From NCBI GenBank assembly GCA_964501335.1, contig CAZCTC010000005.1, positions 62,001-126,000 of the forward strand: DNA of 64,000 nt, in the 5' to 3' direction. The stretch's first letter is position 1, and each line of letters begins with the position of its first letter. The notes under the pieces are model-generated. The model did no database searches and was not told the origin of the DNA. It worked only from the letters and a program-made list of their open reading frames with translations. The position numbers and the translations under genes are program-made. Below, piece by piece: positions 16,659 through 23,746 of this stretch. The DNA is from CAZCTC01 sp964501335. GTDB lineage: Bacteria > Chloroflexota > Anaerolineae > B4-G1 > SLSP01.

Positions 16659-17225
16659 TTACCGCCCCAGCAGCGCCAGCGCCCGCCGGATCTTCTCCTC
16701 AACGGAAAGTGATTCCCCGCGCGGCAACTGCTGCACGGCTCGCTGCGCCTCGACCAGACTGAAGCCCAATGCCGTCAACGTCGCAATCACATCGGTATCG
16801 TCTTCCACCAACGCCGGTCCCGCGCCCGCCAGCTTCCCCAGACGATCCTTCAAATGCAATACAATCGCTTCCGCTGTCTTCTTCCCCACCCCCGGAGCAC
16901 GGGTCAAAGCTTCAGGTTGATTGTTGATAATAGCCCGACGCAAAGCATCTGTCGAATAGATCCCCAGCAGACTCAACGCCGCCTTCGGCCCCACCCCATT
17001 GACCGTCAATAAAGCCTCGAACAACACCTTCTGTTCCGTCTCCGCAAATCCATACAATGAAAGGTCGTTCTCGCGCACCTGCAACGTCGTCTGCAAAATA
17101 GCCCGCTCCCCCACTCGCCAGGGTCCGCCCGTCGGCACGCGAACAAAAAAGCCGACCCCATTCACATCCAGGATCAGCCCTCCCTCCTCGACCGCAATCA
17201 ATGTCCCCTCCAGACGAGCAATCAT
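16659..17225 (-). CDS. ruvA: Holliday junction branch migration protein RuvA
   Basis: 188 aa, close to the usual 190-205. The N-terminal OB-fold begins MIARLEGTLIAVEEGGLILDVNGVGF. Helix-hairpin-helix segments include LLTVNGVGPKAALSLL and LTRAPGVGKKTAEAIVLHLKDRL. The C-terminal domain III (ALGFSLVEAQRAV) binds RuvB. RuvA tetramers clamp the four-way junction so RuvB can drive branch migration. It is separated from ruvC by a hairpin repeat; ruvB is not in the window. Confidence 0.96.
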   Translation of the reverse strand: MIARLEGTLIAVEEGGLILDVNGVGFFVRVPTGGPWRVGERAILQTTLQVRENDLSLYGFAETEQKVLFEALLTVNGVGPKAALSLLGIYSTDALRRAIINNQPEALTRAPGVGKKTAEAIVLHLKDRLGKLAGAGPALVEDDTDVIATLTALGFSLVEAQRAVQQLPRGESLSVEEKIRRALALLGR

Positions 17226-17316
17226 AGGCTCCTCTCATACCCTGAACATTAAAATAATAAACTTTTCCACCGGTGTGATAGGCCCGGAAAACACGAAAGA
17301 AAAATAAACAAAAAAC

Positions 17317-17466
17317 GTTCAACCTGTGCGGATGGCCCGAATAAGCGGGAAAACAAGCCTGTATTTTCGCGCGCTTCAGAAAGCGCGCGAAAATACAAAC
17401 AAAAAAACTCTCTCTTCCCATCCCGCGCGTCGCTTTGTAACAAGAAAAGCCAGGTGCGGGATTCAA
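17317..17466 (+). repeat. MITE-like hairpin repeat, copy 5 (forward)
   Basis: ACCTGTGCGG start, 17-bp stem (17360-17376 with 17381-17397, loop CAGA), CAAACAAAAAAACTCTCTC tract, CCCGCGCGTCG block and GTGCGGGATTC end. It lies between ruvC and ruvA, opposite to their transcription. Confidence 0.85.
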
Positions 17467-17495
17467 CCACCCCCCAACAAAATAAACGCGGCCCG

Positions 17496-17993
17496 TTAAC
17501 GGGCCCGATTCAATAACCCATCCATCTTTGATCGATGCAGTGTGCAGACCGCAATCGCCGCCGCATCCGCCGCATCATCCGGCTTCGGAATCGTCGACAA
17601 ATGCAACAACATCTTCACCATCTCCTGCACCTGCCGCTTATCCGCACTGCCGTATCCCGTGATCGCCTGCTTGACCTCCAACGGAGTATACTCCGACAAT
17701 CGGAGCCCGGCATCCGCTATCGCCAGCAAAATCACCCCCCGCGCATGCCCCACGGCCATAGCCGTCCGCACATTCTTGCTGAAAAAAAGTGACTCCACCC
17801 CGGCGGCTTCCGGTTGATATTCAGCAATAACCTGTCGCAGTCCGCGATAAATAGCCTGCAACCGCTGCGAGAGATCATCATCGGCCGGAGTCTGCAAGGC
17901 GCCGACTACGAGTAATCGTAGGTCGGCGCCCTGTTCTTCTACTACCGCGTAACCGGTAATGGCAGTCCCGGGGTCAATCCCCAGGACGCGCAT
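17496..17993 (-). CDS. ruvC: crossover junction endodeoxyribonuclease RuvC
   Basis: 165 aa, normal length. Starts MRVLGIDPGTAITGYA with the first catalytic aspartate in IDPG. The second acidic residue lies in AGVESLFFSKN, and the final pair in KPDDAADAAAIAVCTLH. It cuts Holliday junctions symmetrically in the RuvABC resolvasome. Its ATG overlaps the yebC stop by one base (TGATG), so the two are coupled. Confidence 0.96.
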   Translation of the reverse strand: MRVLGIDPGTAITGYAVVEEQGADLRLLVVGALQTPADDDLSQRLQAIYRGLRQVIAEYQPEAAGVESLFFSKNVRTAMAVGHARGVILLAIADAGLRLSEYTPLEVKQAITGYGSADKRQVQEMVKMLLHLSTIPKPDDAADAAAIAVCTLHRSKMDGLLNRAR

Positions 17994-18748
17994 CAGGCCA
18001 TAGCCTCAAATGCAGCCACAGCCTCTTCAGTTACATCCAGGTTGGTGAAGACCCGGCGGACATCATCCATTTCTTCCAGGAAGTCCACCAGTTTCAATAC
18101 CTGCGCAGCATCCCGCGGTTCCAACGACATGGAATTCTTCGGCGTCATCACCAGATCCATGCTGGAAATCTCGATTCCCTGACCGCGCAGCGCATCGTGG
18201 ACGATTTTCAGATCGGCCGGAGCCGTCCGAACCTCGAGTTCTTCATCGCCCTCGATCACATCTTCCGCGCCGGCTTCCACCGCCGCTTCAAACAGACGAT
18301 CGAATCCCACCGCCGCCGGCACCGCAATCGTGCCCTTGCGCTCGAACTGCCACGCCACGGCGCCGGCTTCCGCCAGCGTACCGCCCTGGCGAGACAATGC
18401 ATGGCGCAAAGCCGCCACAGTGCGGTTGCGATTGTCCGTCAACACATCGATCAGCACGGCAACACCGTTAGGGCCATAGCCTTCGTACATAATTTCGTCA
18501 AAGGTTTCGCCGTCTTTGTCGGTGCCGGCGCCACGCCGAACCGCGCGATCAATATTATCCTTCGGCATACCCATCGACCGCGCTTTGTCGATAGCAACGC
18601 GCAGACCGATGTTCGAATCAGGGTCACCCCCGCCCTCCCGGGCTGCAATAACGATTTCGCGGGCTAGTTTGGTAAAGAGCGACCCACGCTTAGCGTCATT
18701 GCCTTCCTTCTTCCGGCGGATGGTCGCCCAATGGCTATGTCCAGACAT
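17993..18748 (-). CDS. yebC: YebC/PmpR-family protein
   Basis: 251 aa, full length. Typical start MSGHSHWATIRRKKEGNDAKRG, then GGGDPDSNIGLRVAIDKARS and the MPKDNIDRAVRRGAG motif. Members act as DNA-binding regulators or, for some paralogues, relieve ribosome stalling at polyproline. It precedes ruvC in the classic yebC-ruvC-ruvA order. An AGGAG site precedes ATG 18748. Confidence 0.95.
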   Translation of the reverse strand: MSGHSHWATIRRKKEGNDAKRGSLFTKLAREIVIAAREGGGDPDSNIGLRVAIDKARSMGMPKDNIDRAVRRGAGTDKDGETFDEIMYEGYGPNGVAVLIDVLTDNRNRTVAALRHALSRQGGTLAEAGAVAWQFERKGTIAVPAAVGFDRLFEAAVEAGAEDVIEGDEELEVRTAPADLKIVHDALRGQGIEISSMDLVMTPKNSMSLEPRDAAQVLKLVDFLEEMDDVRRVFTNLDVTEEAVAAFEAMA

Positions 18749-18890
18749 ATCTCCTCCTTATTCCTCTTTTTTCGCTTTAATCAAATGGAATTCCCTGTCA
18801 CCAGGGGTTCAAAAAGTCCTCTTCAGGGAAGCGGTTCTTCCCCGCACAAGACCTCGCCGAACCTGAAACACGGCATCCTCTGACACGCGC

Positions 18891-18921
18891 AAAAACCGGG
18901 CGTTTGCCTTTTCGCCCGGCT
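18891..18921 (-). terminator. intrinsic terminator of fmt
   Basis: CCGGGCG (18896-18902) pairs with CGCCCGG (18913-18919). On the minus strand it is followed by TTTTT. It overlaps the fmt stop codon. Confidence 0.8.
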
Positions 18922-19873
18922 AATTGGACCTTAAAACGGCCCCCAAAAACGCGCGCTGTCCGCGCATGAATACATCACCGCTCATAGGACGCTTGCCGGC
19001 CATCTGTAACTGGATCAGAGCCAATGCCCCTTCTCCTGTTACGATCGCCGGTCCTCCCTGTTCCACAAAAACTGTCCCCGGTGTAGCCTCCGGCGGAATC
19101 GCCGCCGTTGGTAAAGCCCGGGCCGCCAAAATTTTGAGCATCTGCCCATTCCAGAAGGTATAAGCTCCCGGTTGGGGTGCAAAAGCCCGAATCTGCCGCG
19201 CAATGTGAACAGCCGATTCTTCCCAGTTGATTTTAGCCGCCTCGCGCTCAAATCGCGGCGCCAGCGTCACACCCTCTTCAGGTTGAGGCCGCGGCAACAT
19301 AATCCCCGCCAGATAAGACGGCAGAATTTCCATCAACAGATCGGCGCCCACCTGGGCCAGCTGATCTTCCAACTCTCCGCCCGTCTCTTCCGACCCGATC
19401 ATCACTTCATGCATGGCCAGAATCGGCCCCGTATCCAGCCCTGGATCCATCTGCATAATCGTCACACCGGTGATCTCATCGCCGGCCAGAATTGCCGTTT
19501 GAATCGGAGCCGCACCGCGCCACCGCGGCAAAAGAGAAGCATGGACATTGAGACAGCCCAACCGCGGCAACGCCAGCACGGTCTTGGATAAAAGTTGTCC
19601 GAATGCTGCCACCACGATTAAGTCGGGAGCCCACGTGCGCACCCGTTCCACGGCCTCGATATGGCGCAACTTCTCCGGCTGGAACACAGGAATCCCTTCC
19701 GCCAGCGCAAATTGCTTGACCGGAGACGCGGCTAACTCCCGACCTCGCCCGGCTGGACGATCGGGTTGCGTCACAACGCCCACCACTGGATAACGCGCGC
19801 AAAGCCGCTCCAGAGTAGGAATTGCAAACTCCGGTGTTCCCATAAAAACGACACGTGGTTCCACAAGTTGCAT
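18920..19873 (-). CDS. fmt: methionyl-tRNA formyltransferase
   Basis: 317 aa from ATG 19873, matching the usual 310-320. The N-terminal formyltransferase domain has VVFMGTPEFAIPTL at the start, the ASLLPRWRGAAPIQTAILAGD catalytic stretch (Asn-His-Asp region; NVHASLLPRWRGAAPIQ) and GVTIMQMDPGLDTGPI. The C-terminal domain continues to LIQLQMAGKRPMSG. It formylates initiator Met-tRNA using 10-formyl-THF. A GTG three codons downstream is an alternative start. A terminator overlaps its stop. The def gene is not adjacent. Confidence 0.95.
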   Translation of the reverse strand: MQLVEPRVVFMGTPEFAIPTLERLCARYPVVGVVTQPDRPAGRGRELAASPVKQFALAEGIPVFQPEKLRHIEAVERVRTWAPDLIVVAAFGQLLSKTVLALPRLGCLNVHASLLPRWRGAAPIQTAILAGDEITGVTIMQMDPGLDTGPILAMHEVMIGSEETGGELEDQLAQVGADLLMEILPSYLAGIMLPRPQPEEGVTLAPRFEREAAKINWEESAVHIARQIRAFAPQPGAYTFWNGQMLKILAARALPTAAIPPEATPGTVFVEQGGPAIVTGEGALALIQLQMAGKRPMSGDVFMRGQRAFLGAVLRSN

Positions 19874-19936
19874 TGTATCACAAGGTTCTATAGGAGCAAG
19901 TGTCAACCCGCGTAAAATTGACGCAAAATGATGTAC

Positions 19937-20401
19937 TTACTTATCAACGGGATTCCCCGCCTCAATCCAGGCCAGCATCCCGCCCGCCATATGATGCACG
20001 TTGGTCAGCCCTTTTTCTTGAGCCAGTTGTAAAGCGGAATTGCTCCGCCGCCCACTGCGACAGACAAACACAATCGTCTTGGTCTGATCCAGTTGCGGCA
20101 ACACCTCTCCCAATTGTCCCAAAGGAACCAGGGTGGCCTGGGGAATATGTCCTTCTGCATATTCTTCCGGTTCCCGCACATCCACAATCAACACATCAGC
20201 CTGTTGATACATAGCCGTCACTTCATCCACCGAAAGCTCCGCCGCCAAAACTGCCGATGCACTCGCAACCGTCGCCGTTGGAATAGTCGGCGTCTCAGGA
20301 ACCGGTGTCGAAACAGGCATCCCTGTCCCCTGAGGACCGGCACAGGCCGCCAGCCACACGCTCAACACGCCCACTCCCATCAGCCTGCAAAATCGATTCA
20401 T
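19937..20401 (-). CDS. rhodanese-like lipoprotein
   Basis: 154 aa from ATG 20401, preceded by GGAGAG. The signal sequence ends in a LAAC lipobox, followed by a Thr/Pro linker and then one rhodanese domain: VDVREPEEYAEGHIPQA and the active-site loop VFVCRSGRRS with its catalytic cysteine. This puts a sulfurtransferase or thiol-sensing domain on the outer membrane face. It follows the cytoplasmic rhodanese gene within about 16 bases, so the pair is an operon. Confidence 0.9.
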   Translation of the reverse strand: MNRFCRLMGVGVLSVWLAACAGPQGTGMPVSTPVPETPTIPTATVASASAVLAAELSVDEVTAMYQQADVLIVDVREPEEYAEGHIPQATLVPLGQLGEVLPQLDQTKTIVFVCRSGRRSNSALQLAQEKGLTNVHHMAGGMLAWIEAGNPVDK

Positions 20402-20417
20402 CCGCGTTCTCTCCATT

Positions 20418-20738
20418 TCATTTCTCCACAGGTTTTCTACTGGCCATCCAGGCCAGCATTCCCCCGGCCATATGATGGACATCCGGCACACCGTGCGCCT
20501 GCGCCAGTCGCAACGCATTGCCGCTCCGCCCCCCACTCCGGCAGACAAAGATAATCGTCTTATCTTTGGGCAACTCCGCCCAACGCTGCGGCAATTGCCC
20601 CAAAGGGATCAACACTGCGGCGGGAATATGCCCGCTCGCAAATTCGGAAGGCTCCCGCACATCCACCACCAACACATTCGGCTGTTGATAACAGGCCGCC
20701 ACATCGTTGACCTTCAACTCCGCCGACAATTGACCCAT
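20418..20738 (-). CDS. single-domain rhodanese, cytoplasmic
   Basis: 106 aa from ATG 20738 (ATG 20741 is possible), seven bases after a GGGAGG site. VDVREPSEFASGHIPAA and the catalytic loop VCRSGGRSG are intact, followed by LRLAQAHGVPDVHHMAGGMLAW, nearly the same as in the downstream lipoprotein. No signal peptide, so it is the cytoplasmic twin of the anchored rhodanese. Single-domain rhodaneses (GlpE/PspE type) transfer sulfane sulfur to thiols or cyanide. Confidence 0.9.
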   Translation of the reverse strand: MGQLSAELKVNDVAACYQQPNVLVVDVREPSEFASGHIPAAVLIPLGQLPQRWAELPKDKTIIFVCRSGGRSGNALRLAQAHGVPDVHHMAGGMLAWMASRKPVEK

Positions 20739-20796
20739 CATCCACCCTCCCTCACACGAGATTTCAAACAAACTCTACTAATACGTTCAAATTTTC

Positions 20797-20948
20797 CCCC
20801 TATCCCCCCCTGCCCCCCTTTCCCCCGAGGGAAAGGGGGGATCGTTAAGCGTTTTGTGGGCGGCCGCGTCCGCGGCCGCCCACAAAACGCTTTTTATATC
20901 CCCCTTCTTCCCCCGCTCGCGGGGGGAGAAGGGGGGTAGGGGGGATAT
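20797..20948. repeat. compound palindrome in a 374-base gene-free gap
   Basis: A central 22-bp perfect hairpin (20847-20868 with 20871-20892) is flanked by a C-rich hairpin (20811-20840) and a C/G-rich hairpin (20903-20945). The outer arms (TATCCCCCCCTGCCCCCC and its near complement near 20935-20948) can also pair, giving a nested cruciform. No gene is seen in 20739-21112. Confidence 0.75.
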
Positions 20949-21112
20949 GAGGGGGAAAAAACATTTTTGGCACGCTTTTCTGCGAGAAAAGTTCATCCCT
21001 GGTTAACGACAGTCCTACCCGCTATGAAGGCACACGAAAAATTGGGCTATTTATTTCCCCTTTTCCTGATAAAGAGCGCCCGATATTCTTACCTGCCCCG
21101 CGTCCCGCGCAT

Positions 21113-22690
21113 CTACAACGGAATTGCTCCGACCGACCGCCCACTCGACCCCATCGCCGATTGAATCAACTCCTGCTTCAACGCCCACAGGGTCTCACTC
21201 AACGAAACATGGTAAACATGCGGATTCATCAACCGCTTCACCCCCGGATCCAGCCGCTCCATATCCGCAACCCGGCGCACCCGGATCTCTTCAATCGTCG
21301 GCATGGAGGTCACCAGCTTCCCCTTGTCCAGAATCTGCATCAACAACGGCTCGATCTCCGCAATCTCCGCCCGCGAGAGCGTCCGGAACCGCGCCGGATC
21401 GGAAGGATGGCGCAGCATAATTTCCTGCCACTGTCGGGGATCTTCACCCTCCAGCGTCAACAGATCTGCCGTCGCCTTTCCCCGTTGATCGTAGATCCGC
21501 CAGGCCCGCTTGTTCCCCGGATTCGGAGTCTTCGCCGCCGAATCCGAAAGCTTCAACGCCGGAGTCCAGGCGCCCTTGTCATGCACTGCCACCAGCTTGT
21601 AAACGCCCCCCAGCGCCGGATCCCCCCACGAAGTGATCAACCGTGTCCCCACCCCATAGACCAGCCGCTTGATCAGCCGGTCGGGATCGACGCCGTAACG
21701 CGGCGCCTCTTCATTGATCTGCGCCAGGATCTGCCAGATCACCAGCTCATCCAGATTGTTGGAAAGCGTAATCGATACCTCCGGGAAACCCGCATCGTCC
21801 AACATCCGCGCCACCTGAATGCTCAGATAAGCCAGATCTCCCGAATCCAACCGCACCCCCAGCGGCCTGTGCCCCCTCGCCCGCAGTTCCTCGAATACCT
21901 TGATGGCATTGGGCACGCCGCTTTCCAGCGTATTGATCGTATCGACCAGCAACAGACAATCATCTGGATACAACTCCGCATAAGCGCGAAAAGCATCCAG
22001 TTCAGTCGTCCCTAAAGCGATAAAGAGCTGCACCATGCTGTGAGCATGCGTCCCTTTCGGCGGATATCCCAGCACATGCGAGATTCCCACATTGGACGTG
22101 AAGTCCGCCCCCCCGATCAACGCAGCCCGTGCTCCCGCATTGGCCCCGCGATCCTGGGCCCGCCGCAGCCCAAATTCCATAATCAACCCACCATGCGCAT
22201 ATTCCCGAATCCGCGCCGCCTTGGTCGCAATCAATGTCTGATAGTTGATCTGATTCAGCAACGGCGTCTCCAAAATCTGCGCCATCGCCAGCGGCCCTTG
22301 AATTATCGTGAGCGGCACCTGAGTATGCGCCACGCGCCCTTCCGGCAAAGCCCACATACTGATTCCATCAAAGCCGCCGCTCGTCCGCAGCCACGCCAGA
22401 AAATCATCGCTGAACAACTGCCGGCCGACCCGACTCCGCTGACTGCGCAAATAGGCAATATCCTGATCCGTAAAATGGACCGATTGCATCCATTCCAGGA
22501 ACCATTCCAACCCGGCCGAAATACAATAGCCGGATTTATGCGCGCCATAATCGGGATAATCGCGGAAAAAGTGGTCAAACTGCACCAGTTTTTCATGCAG
22601 CCCCAGCTTAAAATAAAGCTGAGCCATCGTAAACTGATATTGATCCGTAAACAGGATTCCTTCCGCTGTCTGCCGTGCCGCCTCGTTCAA
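21113..22690 (-). CDS. pncB: nicotinate phosphoribosyltransferase
   Basis: 525 aa, long but within range for non-enteric PncB. Starts FTDQYQFTMAQLYF, the family's substrate-binding N-terminus. GLRRAQDRGANAGARAA and a GVRLDSGDLAYLS phosphate-binding segment follow, then LVYGVGTRLITS near residue 365. It joins nicotinate to PRPP with ATP in the Preiss-Handler salvage route to NAD. Spacing to the next gene upstream is 210 bases, filled with two palindromes. Confidence 0.93.
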   Translation of the reverse strand: MNEAARQTAEGILFTDQYQFTMAQLYFKLGLHEKLVQFDHFFRDYPDYGAHKSGYCISAGLEWFLEWMQSVHFTDQDIAYLRSQRSRVGRQLFSDDFLAWLRTSGGFDGISMWALPEGRVAHTQVPLTIIQGPLAMAQILETPLLNQINYQTLIATKAARIREYAHGGLIMEFGLRRAQDRGANAGARAALIGGADFTSNVGISHVLGYPPKGTHAHSMVQLFIALGTTELDAFRAYAELYPDDCLLLVDTINTLESGVPNAIKVFEELRARGHRPLGVRLDSGDLAYLSIQVARMLDDAGFPEVSITLSNNLDELVIWQILAQINEEAPRYGVDPDRLIKRLVYGVGTRLITSWGDPALGGVYKLVAVHDKGAWTPALKLSDSAAKTPNPGNKRAWRIYDQRGKATADLLTLEGEDPRQWQEIMLRHPSDPARFRTLSRAEIAEIEPLLMQILDKGKLVTSMPTIEEIRVRRVADMERLDPGVKRLMNPHVYHVSLSETLWALKQELIQSAMGSSGRSVGAIPL

Positions 22691-22729
22691 AGATGTCCTC
22701 CTGAAAAAATCAGACGCTGGTTATAGTGA

Positions 22730-22771
22730 GTTGTTTGTGTGCGCCGCCGGCCGGCGGCGCACACAAACAAC
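22730..22771. repeat. solitary perfect palindrome without loop
   Basis: 21-bp arms meeting with no spacer (22730-22750 and 22751-22771), about 40 bases upstream of pncB. Confidence 0.8.
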
Positions 22772-22850
22772 AAAACAACTTTTCTCCGGCTCCTCGAATG
22801 GAGGAATTTTAGCACCATTAACCTTAAGATCAATCACTCTCTCCCCCATA

Positions 22851-22892
22851 TATTTTTTCGTAGCCGCCTCAGAAGGCGGCTACGAAAAAATA
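22851..22892. repeat. solitary palindrome after the permease gene
   Basis: 19-bp arms (22851-22869, 22874-22892), loop CAGA. On the minus strand it follows the permease stop and ends in TTTTTTCG-type sequence; possibly a terminator. Confidence 0.75.
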
Positions 22893-22900
22893 AAAAACTC

Positions 22901-23746
22901 CTATTCGTCCACCGCCCCCATGAACAGCCGATCCAGCAGCGAGCGTTGCAGCGCGAAAAAGACCACCACCACCGGCACACTCATCATCAAGGCCAGCGCC
23001 GCCAGCTTACTCCACGGTTCCGCCCCCATCGTCTGCACGCCCCACACCGCCATCGCCAGCGTCACATTCGCACTCTTCTCCACAAACAACCATCCAATCG
23101 CAAACTCCGAATAACCCGCCAGAAAGGCCACCAGCGCCGCCACGGCAATCGACGGCAAAGCCAGCGGCAGGTCGATCGTCAAAAAAGCATAGAACGGCGT
23201 CGCCCCATCCAGGAACGCCGCCTCTTCCAGCTCCTCCGAAATCGCCTGGAACGCCGCCCGCATATTCCAGATACAGAAAGGCAGCGCAAACGCCACGTAG
23301 ACAATCGTCAATCCCCAAAGCGAATCCCGCAATCCCATCTGCTGCAAAATAATGTAAAGCGGCGTCATCAACGCCACCGGCGGCAGAAAAGCCCCCACCA
23401 GCAACATAAACAAACCCGGCTTCCGCCCTGGAAAACGATAGCGCGCAAACGCATAGGCCATCGTCGCCCCCAACACCACGGAAATCAAGGCCGCCCCGCC
23501 TGCAACCAGCAGACTGTTCTTCAACAACCCGGTAAATGAAAGCGACTGCGCCGGCGTCTGCCATTCTTCCATAAATACCTTCAACGTAAACTGCCCCGGC
23601 AAAAGATTGAACGTCGTCGGAGCCCCCTGGATCGAACCATCCACCGCCAGCCGCACCAGCCCCCAGACAGGCAACAGCACAAACAGGGCGACCAACACCA
23701 GCGCCGCCTGATACAACACCTGTTCCCAGCCTTTGATCTTACGCAT
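22901..23746 (-). CDS. sugar ABC transporter permease (MalG/CUT1 type)
   Basis: 281 aa with six hydrophobic segments. The EAA loop EEAAFLDGATPFYAFLTIDLPLALP, which docks on the ATPase, is present near residue 195. Its ATG overlaps the end of the upstream fused permease by eight bases, so the two subunits are translated together. No solute-binding protein or ATPase is nearby; an MsmK-type shared ATPase encoded elsewhere is likely. Substrate unknown, presumably a carbohydrate. Confidence 0.9.
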   Translation of the reverse strand: MRKIKGWEQVLYQAALVLVALFVLLPVWGLVRLAVDGSIQGAPTTFNLLPGQFTLKVFMEEWQTPAQSLSFTGLLKNSLLVAGGAALISVVLGATMAYAFARYRFPGRKPGLFMLLVGAFLPPVALMTPLYIILQQMGLRDSLWGLTIVYVAFALPFCIWNMRAAFQAISEELEEAAFLDGATPFYAFLTIDLPLALPSIAVAALVAFLAGYSEFAIGWLFVEKSANVTLAMAVWGVQTMGAEPWSKLAALALMMSVPVVVVFFALQRSLLDRLFMGAVDE

